64,000 nt of DNA from contig NZ_BOVL01000021.1 in NCBI RefSeq assembly GCF_019972155.1, positions 252,932 to 316,931 on the forward strand, given 5' to 3'. Both the position numbers and the translations under genes were made by a program. Shown piece by piece: positions 7,323-16,450 of this stretch (positions are counted from its first letter, which is position 1; each line of letters begins with the position of its first letter). This DNA comes from Bradyrhizobium sp. RD5-C2 (GTDB lineage Bacteria > Pseudomonadota > Alphaproteobacteria > Rhizobiales > Xanthobacteraceae). The notes under the pieces are model-generated. The model did no database searches. It had not been told where the DNA came from and worked only from the letters and a program-made list of their open reading frames with translations.

Positions 7323-7687
7323 CAACTTCCCCTGTTATTCGCGCCCCGTTATTGCGCCCTGCCGGGCGGCCGCGGCCCGCAGCAGCATTCGCATAATGCC
7401 GGCGCTGATGACAGTAGTTATACGATCTTCGCATCCGCCATCGAATCGGGGAGACTGGCCATACGCTCCCTTGTCAGAGCGTTTTCCTCCCTGAGACCTT
7501 GCCCGCCCCGGTCGGCGGGCTTCCTTTTACGAAGCGCCAGGCTTTTCGAAGCACTGCGGGCCCGGCCGGCTGCGGGGCGTTATAGCCGGAAACGCATAGC
7601 GGCCCAGCACCGGATGCATTGGACCGGGCACAGCGACGGCGCAACCGGGCTGGCAACCGGACACATATGACGCCGCAGCGATGCGGC
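7323..7687. other. Intergenic region without a supported gene
   Basis: About 365 bases between two minus-strand genes. It contains an orphan plus-strand hairpin with T tract (listed separately) and a 14-codon minus-strand frame beginning MASLPDSMADAK, preceded by AAGGGAG. That frame could be a leader peptide or a gene remnant. Nothing else is recognised. Confidence 0.4.
7501..7528 (+). terminator. Orphan plus-strand intrinsic terminator
   Basis: Perfect 7-bp GC stem GCCCGCC / GGCGGGC with loop CCGGTC, followed by TTCCTTTT. No plus-strand gene lies upstream until the tautomerase at 5567-6016, more than 1.4 kb away across an opposing gene. It may end an unannotated small RNA transcribed from about 7400. 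Confidence 0.5.
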
Positions 7688-8959
7688 TTACTTCACCATC
7701 GCCCCATAGACGATGTCCTGCACGTTCTCGCGATAATATTTGCGCAGCTCGCCGGGCGCTGCGGTTCCAACCACCACGACGAGGCGCTCCTTCGGATCGC
7801 AGAAGAACTGCGTGCCGTAGGCGCCGTTCCAGGTGAACTCGCCGGGATTGCCCGGCACCGACGCCAGCCCCTCGCTGGTCCGCACCGCGACCGCCAGCCC
7901 GAAGCCGAAGCCACCGCGATGCGGCTCGACCGCGGCGACGTTGTTCTTGATCTCCGGCCCGAGATGGTTCGACGTCATGAGGTGCACAGTCTGGGGGCTG
8001 AGGATGCGCTTGCCGTCGAGCTCGCCGCCATTGAGCAGCATCTGTCCGAAGCGGACATAGTCGCCGACGGTCGCGAACGAGCAGGCGCCGCCGCAGTCGA
8101 ACTTGGTCGGCGCGTCGAGCAGCTTGATGGCTTGCGGCTTGCCGGAGAGCGGATCGTTGGGGAACGGATGCGCCAGACGCGTGCGCTGGGCGTCGGTCGG
8201 GTGGAACGTCGCGTCCTTCATGCTGAGCGGCTTCCAGACATTGACTGAGAGATAGTCGCCGAGCCGCTGGCCGGAGACCTTCTCGACAACGGCACCGAGC
8301 ACGTCGATCGAGAAGCCGTATTCGAACTCGGTGCCGGGCTGGTGCACCAGAGGCAGCTTGGTGATGCGGTCGATGAAGGCCTGAGTGTCGCCTTCGACCG
8401 CCGGCGCCGCGCCGTCCGGATAGAGCCGCGCCAGCGCGCTCGAGCTGTCCGGCCGGCCGCCATACATCAGGCCCGAGGTGTGGCGATAGAGATCGTGGAT
8501 GAAGATCGGCCGGGCCTGCGGCTCCATCGTCAGCGAACCGTCGGCCTGCTGTACGCCCACCTTCATGTCGGCAAACCCCGGATAGAACTCGGCGACCTTG
8601 GCCTGCAGCGGCAGGCGGCCCTGCTCCATCAGCGTCAACCCGGCCACCGCCGCCATCGGCTTGGTCATCGAGGCCAGCGCGAACACGGCATCGATCGGCA
8701 TCGGCGTGCCCTTGACCGGGTCGAGCTGGCCGTAGGCCTTGTAGTGCACGAGCTTGCCGTCGCGTGCGATCGCCACCACGGCACCGGGCACGCGCTTGGC
8801 CGCGATCTCGCGCGCGAAGAAGTCATCGAGCCGCGCCAGTCCCTGATCCGAGAAACCGGCCTGATGCGCCGAAGCTTCCGGCAGCGGCGGCGCGGCATGG
8901 GCGATGTTGACGGCAAGACATGTGGCGGCGACAGCCGCGGCAATGGCGATTTTTCTCAT
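7688..8959 (-). CDS. Serine hydrolase of the beta-lactamase (class C / EstB) family
   Basis: The 423-residue precursor has a clear Sec signal peptide ending in AHA-APP (residues 1-22). The SxxK motif is SMTK in ALASMTKPMAAVAG, with the nucleophilic serine near residue 97. The second motif region is FEYGFSIDVLG, where the usual YxN is not strict. The late segment NGAYGTQFFCDP fits the third motif region. Such proteins are periplasmic esterases or DD-peptidase-like enzymes; most are not antibiotic resistance enzymes. Transcribed alone on the minus strand. Confidence 0.85.
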   Translation of the reverse strand: MRKIAIAAAVAATCLAVNIAHAAPPLPEASAHQAGFSDQGLARLDDFFAREIAAKRVPGAVVAIARDGKLVHYKAYGQLDPVKGTPMPIDAVFALASMTKPMAAVAGLTLMEQGRLPLQAKVAEFYPGFADMKVGVQQADGSLTMEPQARPIFIHDLYRHTSGLMYGGRPDSSSALARLYPDGAAPAVEGDTQAFIDRITKLPLVHQPGTEFEYGFSIDVLGAVVEKVSGQRLGDYLSVNVWKPLSMKDATFHPTDAQRTRLAHPFPNDPLSGKPQAIKLLDAPTKFDCGGACSFATVGDYVRFGQMLLNGGELDGKRILSPQTVHLMTSNHLGPEIKNNVAAVEPHRGGFGFGLAVAVRTSEGLASVPGNPGEFTWNGAYGTQFFCDPKERLVVVVGTAAPGELRKYYRENVQDIVYGAMVK

Positions 8960-9024
8960 TGTTTCCTCACCGGGGACCGCGGGCGGTTGTTATGTGGTTC
9001 GCGGCCCGCGCTGGCAGGATTAGA

Positions 9025-10233
9025 TCACGCCGGCAAGGGCGACAAGGCGTCGCGGCGCGCGGCGGTGTCACCGGGGCGCATGTCTGCGCCAGCGAAGAAC
9101 GGCTCGACCTCGTGCTCGAACGTCTTCAGCGCGGCACCGATCGCCTGGTGCATGTCGAGATACTTGTAGGAGCCGAGCCGGCCGCCGAAGATGACGTTCG
9201 GATGCGATGCCGTCATGGCGTGATAGGACGTCAGCATGGCGCGGTCGGCTGCGGTGTTGATCGGATAATACGGCTCGTCGGTGCGGCCAGCGAAGCGGGA
9301 ATATTCGCGGTAGATCGTGGTCCGCGCCCCGGCATGCGCGCGCTCCGGATGCAGATGCCTGAACTCGTGGATGCGGGTGAACGGCACCTCGGCGTCGGCA
9401 TAGTTGATGACGGCGGCGCCCTGGAAATCAGCGACGTCATGGACCTCGCGCGCGAAGTCGACGGTGCGCCAGCCGAGATGGCCGCAGGCATAGCCGAAGA
9501 AGCGGTCGATCGGGCCGGTATAGATCACGAGCTGGCGCGGGTTGATGCGGTCGGCGACGTCGAAATAGTCGACACCGAGTTGCACCGCGATCCTGGGATG
9601 ATCGAGCATCCGACGGAAGATCGCAGTGTAGCCATCGAGCGGCATGCCCTCGTAGCGGTCGGCGAAGTAGCGATCGTCGAAGGTGAAGCGCACCGGCAGG
9701 CGGCCGATGATGTCGGCCGAGAGCTCGCGCGGATCGGTCTGCCACTGCTTCTGCGTATAGCCGCGGATCAAGAGATCGTAGAGCGTGCGGCCAACCGAGG
9801 CGATCGCCTTGTCCTCGAGATTGCCGATCCCGGAGGCACCATGAGCTGCTGCCTCAGCCGCGATCACGGCTCGCGCCTGGTCCGGCGACATGATGCGGCC
9901 GAACGCGGCGCACACCGTTGCAAGGTTGATCGGCATCGAATAGACGCGACCGTTCGCCACCGTGAAGACGCGGTGGCGGTAGCCGGTGAACTCGGTAAAG
10001 CGGTGCAGATAGCGCCAGACGGTCTCGGAATTGGTGTGGAAGATATGCGTGCCGTAGCGATGCACCTCGACGCCGCTGTCGGAATCGACCTCCGAATAGG
10101 CGTTGCCGCCGATATGCGGCCGGCGGTCGAGCACGCAGACGGAGCGGCCGAGCCTGCTCGCCACCTGCTCGGCGATCACGGCGCCGAAGAAGCCGGCACC
10201 CACCACGACGACGTCGAAGCTCTCAAGCTGCAT
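9025..10233 (-). CDS. glf: UDP-galactopyranose mutase
   Basis: This 402-residue flavoprotein interconverts UDP-galactopyranose and UDP-galactofuranose for surface polysaccharide synthesis. The FAD-binding motif VVVGAGFFGAVIAE lies at residues 9-22, followed by the glf signatures RRPHIGGNAYSE and YGTHIFHTN, the substrate segment YTQKQWQTDP, YFADRYEGMPLDGY and a C-terminal GRLGSYKYLDMHQAIGAAL. The ATG is placed at MQLESFDV; upstream codons in the same frame encode only a basic low-complexity extension. It is divergent from a CgeB-like glycosyltransferase gene, which suggests a small Galf or capsule locus. Confidence 0.95.
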   Translation of the reverse strand: MQLESFDVVVVGAGFFGAVIAEQVASRLGRSVCVLDRRPHIGGNAYSEVDSDSGVEVHRYGTHIFHTNSETVWRYLHRFTEFTGYRHRVFTVANGRVYSMPINLATVCAAFGRIMSPDQARAVIAAEAAAHGASGIGNLEDKAIASVGRTLYDLLIRGYTQKQWQTDPRELSADIIGRLPVRFTFDDRYFADRYEGMPLDGYTAIFRRMLDHPRIAVQLGVDYFDVADRINPRQLVIYTGPIDRFFGYACGHLGWRTVDFAREVHDVADFQGAAVINYADAEVPFTRIHEFRHLHPERAHAGARTTIYREYSRFAGRTDEPYYPINTAADRAMLTSYHAMTASHPNVIFGGRLGSYKYLDMHQAIGAALKTFEHEVEPFFAGADMRPGDTAARRDALSPLPA

Positions 10234-10445
10234 GTGGCCCCCGCTCCCCGCGCGGGCCCGGGCAGTAGCCCGCCGCGACATCCCGACGGAGCTTCAACGG
10301 CGCTGCGGCCGACTTCCGGCGAAGATTTTGGTTAAGGCCGCGATAATTTCGTGCCCGGAACAGCGGGGTCGGCCGTTCAACTGACATCATGCGAGGCGCT
10401 GGGTTTATCCGCGCGCGCAACAACAGCATCATGCGCGGGGGCCCG

Positions 10446-11678
10446 ATGTCCGTAATCTGCGTCCTGTATTCCAGCAACACGACCTATGATTCGCTGCGCG
10501 GCATTCTCTCGATGGCGGCCGCCGAGCTCGACCGGCTCGGGCATGAGGTCAAGATGCTCGACCTGCTGGCGCCGGATTTCTCGGCCCGGCTCAATGCGCT
10601 GCTGCCGCGAAAAACCGAGACGATGGCGCTCGGCTTCTCCGGCATCGGGCTCGACATCCACACCAAGGACGGCAAACTGTTCTGGGACGTCGCCCAGATC
10701 CCCGTCTTCACCTGGTTCTGCGACCACCCCTGCTATTTTGCCAAGCGGCACGGGCTTGAGAGCCGCTATACCGCGCATGGCTACGTGTTCCCCGACCACG
10801 CCGCGTTCAACCGCGATCATCTGGGCGCAAACGGCGCCGTGTTCGCGACCCATATGGGCATCCCCGATCCCGGCTTCTTCGGCGGCCTGCCGCCCGAGAA
10901 GCGCAACGGCCGGCTGATCTTCGCCAAGTCCGGCTGGAATCCGCTGGCGCTCGAGCGCGGCTGGCGCAAGACGATGCCGCCCAAGCTGTTCGCGCTGCTG
11001 TTCGACGCAATCGCCGAGGCGCGCGGCAAGACCTGCGGCGCGTTTCCAAAGATCATCGTCGATGTCGCCGAGCGGCATCTCGTCTATCTGAAGCCGGGCG
11101 GCGACCTGTTCAACGTGATCCTGACCCGGCTCGACAACTACACAAGAGGCGTGCGCACCCGCGAGGTGGGCGCGGTGCTCGCCGACTATCCGGTCGATTT
11201 CATCGGCGGCGGCTGGAGCGATCTCGACGTCAGCGGGCGTCCGGCCCGCGTGCTCGGCGCGATGACCTTCGATGCGATGCGCGAGGGCCTCGGCAGCCAT
11301 CTCGCCGCGGTCTCGCTCAATCCCAATATCGACCTGTCGGTGCACGACCGGGTGTTCTTCGCGCTCGGCGCCGGCACCGTGCCGGTGTTCGACGCCAACC
11401 GCTTCTCGACCGCGGAGATGCCGCATCTCGCCCGCTACAGCTTCGGCCAGGACACGACGAGCGTCGCTGCCGCCGTCGAGGCCCTGCTGGCCGATCCCGC
11501 CGCCGCCCAGGCGGCGACCGCAGCCACCATGAGCGAACTCTATCCGCGCTTCTCGATGCAGCGGTCGGTGCAGGATATCCACGAGATCACGATGTCGATC
11601 GCGGGCGCCGCCGGCGCCAATCTGTTGCCGGCCGAGCCGGTGCCGGCAGGCGTCTGGACACCGAAGCAGGCGGCCTGA
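10446..11678 (+). CDS. CgeB-like glycosyltransferase family protein
   Basis: The 410-residue cytoplasmic protein has a GT-B-like layout. The N-terminal half resembles a Rossmann fold (SVICVLYSS, then FSGIGLDIH and FTWFCDHPCYF). The C-terminal half holds LNPNIDLSVHDRVFFALGAGTVPVFD, broken here for length by its hydrophobic turn, which matches the nucleotide-sugar side of CgeB/group 1 transferases where a vNlh..RvFEa..aG pattern is usual. The start is the ATG at MSVICVL, after GGGGG; an earlier ATG 19 codons upstream lacks support. The neighbouring glf suggests a role in modifying surface glycans. Donor and acceptor are unknown. Confidence 0.65.
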   Translation: MSVICVLYSSNTTYDSLRGILSMAAAELDRLGHEVKMLDLLAPDFSARLNALLPRKTETMALGFSGIGLDIHTKDGKLFWDVAQIPVFTWFCDHPCYFAKRHGLESRYTAHGYVFPDHAAFNRDHLGANGAVFATHMGIPDPGFFGGLPPEKRNGRLIFAKSGWNPLALERGWRKTMPPKLFALLFDAIAEARGKTCGAFPKIIVDVAERHLVYLKPGGDLFNVILTRLDNYTRGVRTREVGAVLADYPVDFIGGGWSDLDVSGRPARVLGAMTFDAMREGLGSHLAAVSLNPNIDLSVHDRVFFALGAGTVPVFDANRFSTAEMPHLARYSFGQDTTSVAAAVEALLADPAAAQAATAATMSELYPRFSMQRSVQDIHEITMSIAGAAGANLLPAEPVPAGVWTPKQAA

Positions 11679-11752
11679 TCGCACCGCCATTTCCGTGGCC
11701 GCCTCGCGCCGGCTGCGCTACCGTGGGCCCGTCACCTTCGATCGGGTCCAGC

Positions 11753-12913
11753 ATGAACCGCCGCGCGTTTGTCTCGGGACTGGCCATCGCCGCGGCGCTC
11801 GCGGGCTTTGCCGCGACACCGGCCGCAGCCGACGGCAAGCGGGTGGCGCTGGTGATCGGCAACGGCGCCTACAGAAGCGTGCCGGCACTGTCCAATCCGC
11901 CGACTGATGCCGGCGATATCGCCGCCGCGCTGAAGCGCCTCGGCTTCGCCGTCACCCTGATCACCAACGGAAGCTTCGACGAGATGCGGCGCGGCCTGAT
12001 CGCGTTCGGGCGCAATGCCGCCGGGGCCGACATGGCCGCGGTGTATTTCGCCGGCCACGGCATGGAGATCAACGGCGACAACTGGCTGATCCCTGTCGAT
12101 GCCGAGCTGAAGCGCGATACCGATGCCGCCAATGAAGCGATCAGCCTGCAAAGCGTAATGCTGCAAGTCTCCAACACTGGAAGCCTCGGCCTCGTCATCC
12201 TCGATGCCTGCCGCAACAACCCATTCGCGGCGAAGATGAGCCGCTCGCTCGCGACCCGCGCCGCCGCAAGCAATGGGCTCGGCCGCATCGAGCCGGTCGG
12301 CAACGTGCTGGTCGCCTACGCCGCGCGCGACGGCACCACCGCGCTCGACGGCAACGGCCACAACAGCCCGTTCGCCGCAGCGCTGTTGCGCAACATCGAG
12401 GCGCCGGGCGTCGAGGTCACCTTCATGTTCCGTAACGTCCGCGACGACGTGATGGAGGCGACGCGCAACGAGCAGCAGCCCTTCGTCTACGGCTCGCTGT
12501 CGCGCAAGGCGATCTATCTGGCAGCACCGCCGGCCGACGCAACGGCGCCGAAGCAGGCGAACGCGACACCGGCGGCCGCGGCTCCCGCCTTGTCGGCGCC
12601 ACCAGCGACCGCGGCCGGCCCCATCGATCCCGCGCTGGTCGGCACCTGGGAAATCATGGTGGCGGCCAGCCGCGGCCAGTCGCGCTGGATCTGGCAGATC
12701 ATGACCGACGGCACCTACAAATTCCACGCCGAGCCCTTCCGCTCGGCGCAATCACATGAAGGCACCGTCACCTTCGCCAACGGCCGCTGGACGCTGCACG
12801 CGCTGAAGGGACTGCGGAACTACAGCGATGCCGGCTCCTACGAAATCCACGACAGCACCGCCGTGATCACCGGCAAACTCGGCACCGGCTATTGGAAACG
12901 CAGCGTGGAGTGA
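11753..12913 (+). CDS. Secreted caspase-family (C14) protein
   Basis: The 386-residue precursor begins MNRRAFVSGLAIAAALAGFA, a signal peptide with a twin-arginine-like start, cleaved near AAADG. The peptidase C14 domain (about 28-265) has VALVIGNGAY, the catalytic His102 in YFAGHG and Cys153 in ILDACRNNPF. An Ala/Pro linker (about 268-300) leads to a C-terminal domain of about 85 residues (GTWEIMV... to YWKRSVE) that looks like a small beta-sandwich. Bacterial metacaspases of this kind cleave after basic residues or act in signalling; the target is unknown. It stands alone. Confidence 0.85.
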   Translation: MNRRAFVSGLAIAAALAGFAATPAAADGKRVALVIGNGAYRSVPALSNPPTDAGDIAAALKRLGFAVTLITNGSFDEMRRGLIAFGRNAAGADMAAVYFAGHGMEINGDNWLIPVDAELKRDTDAANEAISLQSVMLQVSNTGSLGLVILDACRNNPFAAKMSRSLATRAAASNGLGRIEPVGNVLVAYAARDGTTALDGNGHNSPFAAALLRNIEAPGVEVTFMFRNVRDDVMEATRNEQQPFVYGSLSRKAIYLAAPPADATAPKQANATPAAAAPALSAPPATAAGPIDPALVGTWEIMVAASRGQSRWIWQIMTDGTYKFHAEPFRSAQSHEGTVTFANGRWTLHALKGLRNYSDAGSYEIHDSTAVITGKLGTGYWKRSVE

Positions 12914-12954
12914 GGGGCAAAGCGCGATGATGCGCCGCAAGCTTCGCCACCCGT

Positions 12955-13518
12955 TCATAAATCCAGTTGCCCCGTCGCCGGATAGACCACCGTGCCATCG
13001 CTCTGCACGACGGCGCCTTCGGTGAGGCGGGCGGGTTCGAGGCGGCCTTCCCCCATGATGTGGACGACGGTCTCGCCCGACGCCATGAGATAGTCGGCGA
13101 CGATGCGGCGGTGGCAGCGCCACCACACGGCTTCCGAGCACATGATTGCGCAGCGCAGCCGGTGGCCCTCGTCGCGCAGATGCTGCAGGCTCGCGTGAAA
13201 TTGCGGCGACAGCGCATAATCCGCGTAGTTGTGGAAGCTCTCGTTGCTCCAGAACCCATTGACTGAAGGCGGCACGCCTCGCGCCTTGCCGCGCAGCCCG
13301 CCGAGATCGGCCAGATGCTCATACGAGATGCCCGCGGCCGCCAGCGGATCGGGGAGCGCGTCCCTGTTGAACTGCGGATTGGTCCGCGACCTCGGCACCG
13401 TTCTGATGTCGACGACACGGTCGATCTTGGCCGCGGTGAGGAGGACGATGAAGTCCTCGAGACTGCGGTTGGAATGGCCGACCGTGAAGAACGGAAGCGC
13501 CGCGCTTTTGCTAGTCAT
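12955..13518 (-). CDS. DUF488 family protein
   Basis: The 187-residue protein has the DUF488 landmarks: TVGHSNRSLEDF at the start, VVDIRTVPRSRTNPQFN, a YEHLADLGG segment, and the cysteine cluster IMCSEAVWWRCHRRIVADYL. The function of the family is not established; the conserved Cys, Glu and CHR suggest a nucleotide- or thiol-related enzyme. Its ATG overlaps the end of the upstream DUF2945 gene by 8 bases (ATGACTAG), so the two are probably translationally coupled. No separate strong ribosome site is visible. Confidence 0.8.
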   Translation of the reverse strand: MTSKSAALPFFTVGHSNRSLEDFIVLLTAAKIDRVVDIRTVPRSRTNPQFNRDALPDPLAAAGISYEHLADLGGLRGKARGVPPSVNGFWSNESFHNYADYALSPQFHASLQHLRDEGHRLRCAIMCSEAVWWRCHRRIVADYLMASGETVVHIMGEGRLEPARLTEGAVVQSDGTVVYPATGQLDL

Positions 13519-13720
13519 GATGGAGCGCGCTGCCCTTGTGCGCCGCGACGTGATCGGTCTTGTCGCTCTTGATCTCGTATTGCGGATCGGCGTCCGAGGC
13601 ACGGTGCGTGTGCCCCTTGTAATCGAAATCGCTGGTATGAACCGCGATGATGGTGCCCGAGACGCGGCCGGCCTCGGAATTCCATCTGACGTGATCGCCG
13701 ACCTTGAATCGTCTGGCCAT
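13511..13720 (-). CDS. DUF2945 (hypervirulence-associated TUDOR domain) protein
   Basis: The 69-residue protein matches the short DUF2945 family: KVGDHVRWNSEAGRVSGTI, an IIAVHTSDFDYKGHTHRAS strand region and a YEIKSDKTDHVAAHKGSAL tail. These form a small SH3/TUDOR-like barrel. The ATG is fixed by GGAGG seven bases upstream. It overlaps the DUF488 start downstream. In related genomes this small protein often sits beside DUF488; that is remembered rather than checked. Role unknown. Confidence 0.8.
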   Translation of the reverse strand: MARRFKVGDHVRWNSEAGRVSGTIIAVHTSDFDYKGHTHRASDADPQYEIKSDKTDHVAAHKGSALHHD

Positions 13721-13890
13721 CTCGCAACCTCCGGCTTGGTTCGAGCACGGCAGGTTCTGGCGATTGGGCGCGACCAACTCCAGCAACCTGACCGGCACAG
13801 CATAGCCGGTCTCGTGGCAATCGGCGAAGCCGATACCGATTCCCAAGGCGCGAACCGCCGTGGAAGGCGACGGCGCCTTGCGAATCCCGG

Positions 13891-14331
13891 CTACAGGGGC
13901 TTCATCAGGTCAGCGGCGGTTGCGCCTTCCGGGGCGATGTAGATCGCAAGCAATGTCGCCGGAACGGTCGCGCTCGGATTGCGCGAGACTCGATGGACGG
14001 CGCCGGCCGGCTCCCACCAGGCGTCGCCCGCCTTGTAGGTCTGCTCCGGTCCCTCGCCGACTTGCGAGGAGATCGAGCCTGAGACGACGAACGCCATCAC
14101 GCCATTGGCGTGAGCATGCGCCGGCGATCCGGTGCCGGGCGGATAATGGACTTCCACAAGACTGATCTCGCGCCTGGGATCGCCAGGTAGCACCTGCTTG
14201 ATCACCTCGCGCCGGGTCGACGCGGAATTTTGCGCTTGCGCTGCCGCGTCCGCGCCGTAGGCCGCTGCGATCGCCGCGAACAGGGATAAGAGCGATGCGC
14301 GGTTGACGTCCCGTCTGGTCAAGTGTGCCAT
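13891..14331 (-). CDS. Exported cupin-domain protein
   Basis: The 146-residue precursor begins with TRRDVNRASLLSLFAAIAAAYG, a twin-arginine-like signal (split here at its hydrophobic core), with processing likely near DAAAQA. The single cupin domain has PGTGSPAHAHANGVMAFVVSG: the two metal-ligand histidines are there, but the usual Glu is not. The second motif is WEPAGAVHRVSRNPS with a further His. It probably binds a metal in the periplasm. Its start codon overlaps that of the divergent MocR gene by two bases, and no good ribosome site is visible for either. Confidence 0.75.
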   Translation of the reverse strand: MAHLTRRDVNRASLLSLFAAIAAAYGADAAAQAQNSASTRREVIKQVLPGDPRREISLVEVHYPPGTGSPAHAHANGVMAFVVSGSISSQVGEGPEQTYKAGDAWWEPAGAVHRVSRNPSATVPATLLAIYIAPEGATAADLMKPL

Positions 14332-15798
14332 GACGATGACTGCGAGGACACCGGCGAAACGCCCGCGGGGCCTGATCCGCGGCCACCGCACGCCGCTGTA
14401 CCGGCAGATCTACGAGCGCTTCCGGCAGGCGATCGCAACCGGTCAGCTCCGCCCGGCGACCGGCTGCCGTCGGTGCGCGACCTCGCCCGCGAGTTTGCAA
14501 CCGCGCGCGGCACCGTGGACGCGGCCTTCGCCATGCTCGCACGCGAAGGCTACGTCGCGAGCCGCGGGCCGGCAGGCACGATCGTCTCGCCCGAACTGAA
14601 CACTGCGGCAGCGACGGTGCCCGGCGATCGCCCCAATGCGTCGCGCGCCCGGCCGCAGGCGCGCGCCGAGCCGAAGCATCTTCAACTGGGATTGCCGGCG
14701 CTCGACCTGTTTCCGCGCAAGGCCTGGGCGAACATCGTTGCCCGCGAAGCCCGCCGGATCTCGTCCGCCGAGATGACATATCCGGATCCGGCCGGCCTGC
14801 AGCCCTTGCGCCAGGAGGTCGCCGCCTATCTCGCATCCTCGCGCGGGATCGCCTGCCAATGGCAGCAGATCGTGATCACCAGCGGTTTTCAGGACGGGCT
14901 CGATCTGGCGCTCCGGGTGCTGCTTCGGCGCAATGACCGGGCCTGGATCGAGGACCCGTACTTCCCGCCAGTTCGCGCCGCGCTGGACATGGCGGGCGCG
15001 AGGCTCATTCCGGTTCGCGCCGATGCGGACGGGATGCGGGTCACTGACGGCATCAGGCAAGCGCCGAAGGCCCGCATCGTCGTGGTCACGCCATCGCATC
15101 AATCTCCGCTGGGGGCTGCACTGTCGCTGCCGCGGCGGCTGGCACTGCTCGGCTGGGCCAACACCGCCGACGCCTATGTGATCGAGGACGATTACGACAG
15201 CGAATTCCGCTTCGTCGGCCGCCCGCTGCCGGCGCTGAAGAGCCTCGATCGGGAGCAGCGCGTGATCTATGCGGGAAGCTTCAGCAAGACGCTGTTTCCC
15301 GGCTTGCGGCTCGGCTATCTGGTGCTGCCCGACCAATTGCTCGGACAATTCGTCGAAGCCAGCGCAACGCGGACCGCGGGACATGGCCTGTTCGAGCAAC
15401 GCGTCGTCGCGGCCTTCATGGCCGAGGGACAGTTCGCGCGGCACCTGAAGCGCATGCGCAAGCTCTATGCCGCACGCCGCGCCGCCCTGGTCGATGCGCT
15501 CGAGGCCGAATTCGGCGAGCAGATTACGATCGCGCTCAAGCCGGGCGGCATGCATCTCGTCGTTCAGTTCACAGGAGGCGTGCGCGACGTCGCGCTGGCG
15601 GAGCTTGCGAAAGCCGCCGGCTTCGGCGCCGAGGCGCTGTCGGCACGAACCATCACGCATCAATCCGTCGAGGCGCTGCTGATCGGCTTCACGAACGTGG
15701 CCGAACCGGATGCTCCGGCGGTCGCGCGGCGACTGCGGCACGAGCTCCAGCCAGGTCTGAAAACGCGGCCGGGGCGGCTGACCCTGCGCTGCGGTTGA
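14330..15798 (+). pseudogene. MocR-type PLP-dependent GntR regulator, frameshifted
   Basis: The first ~43 codons (TPLYRQIYERFRQAIATGQL) and the rest (GDRLPSVRDLAREFATARGTV onward) encode one continuous GntR winged helix, but in two frames. The switch is at about 14454-14457, where CCCGGCGACC appears instead of the expected CCCGGGCGACC: one G is missing. After the DNA-binding domain comes a full aminotransferase-fold domain with the PLP lysine in YAGSFSKTLFPGLRLGY. With the base restored the protein would be 489 residues, normal for MocR. It is either a recent pseudogene or a sequencing error. The rest of the frame is intact, which favours recent loss or error. Divergent from the cupin gene, a likely target. 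Confidence 0.8.
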
Positions 15799-16450
15799 TC
15801 TCTTCCCTGCAAGCGGCGAGCAGGGCTGGTCAAAGCGGCTGGGAAGTGGGAAGCCAGTTCACTCGGAAAAAAATCCGAAACTCGCATGCCATTGAAATTG
15901 CTATTGGATTTCTCAAACTGCGAATAGTCATCCCAGAGCCGGCCAGAGTTCACGCACGGCCAAACTCGTCATGGCGGGAGGGGCATTTCAGAAGAAGGTT
16001 CAAACATTTAGGCCGTGAAGAGGCTCGTTTTCTTCGGATCGTCGCAGCCTTGAGTTCAAATCGTCGTGCGAACCTTGCGGACGTCAACCTAAGGGCCACC
16101 TGATGCGACGAATGTGAAGGACCCTACATCGGGACCGGCCTCCCGCCCTAGGCTCGATCGAGCCAGCCGGTCATGAAGGGACAAAAACGCTGATTGAAAA
16201 ACAATGAGCTTCCTTCCGGGCTGAAACTTACAGCAAGCGCAGAACGATGCGTAAAGAATGTCACGATTTCATTTGGTTGACGGTCCAAATTGAGCATCCC
16301 TATGGTTGTGCGGCCAAGGAGTCGCATCTAGCGTCGGCGCCAGCCGGATTTTGATGCAAGCCCCCTAAGGACGATTTCCCGCGACGCGGCCTGACGGCTG
16401 CGCCGCCCATGCGGCTCCTTTCGGAGTCGCCAGACCTGGAGACGACTGCA
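15799..16450. other. Long intergenic region upstream of the AAA+ operon
   Basis: About 650 bases with lower GC than the surroundings and no convincing gene on either strand. Its 3' end carries the promoter candidate listed next. The only open frames are short, with poor codon usage and no ribosome site. Confidence 0.5.
16277..16305 (+). promoter_or_regulatory. Candidate sigma-70 promoter for the AAA+ operon
   Basis: TTGACG, a 17-base spacer, then CTATGG. This is close to the rhizobial housekeeping pattern CTTGAC-N17-CTATAT. Transcription would begin near 16312, giving a leader of about 140 bases before the first gene. Confidence 0.5.

Noticed and set aside
5922..7670. 582-codon plus-strand frame opposite the sugar dehydrogenase
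   Set aside because: Antisense shadow rich in Arg/Ala; the propeller protein on the minus strand is well supported.
8920..10335. 471-codon plus-strand frame opposite glf
   Set aside because: Antisense of glf, which is unambiguous.
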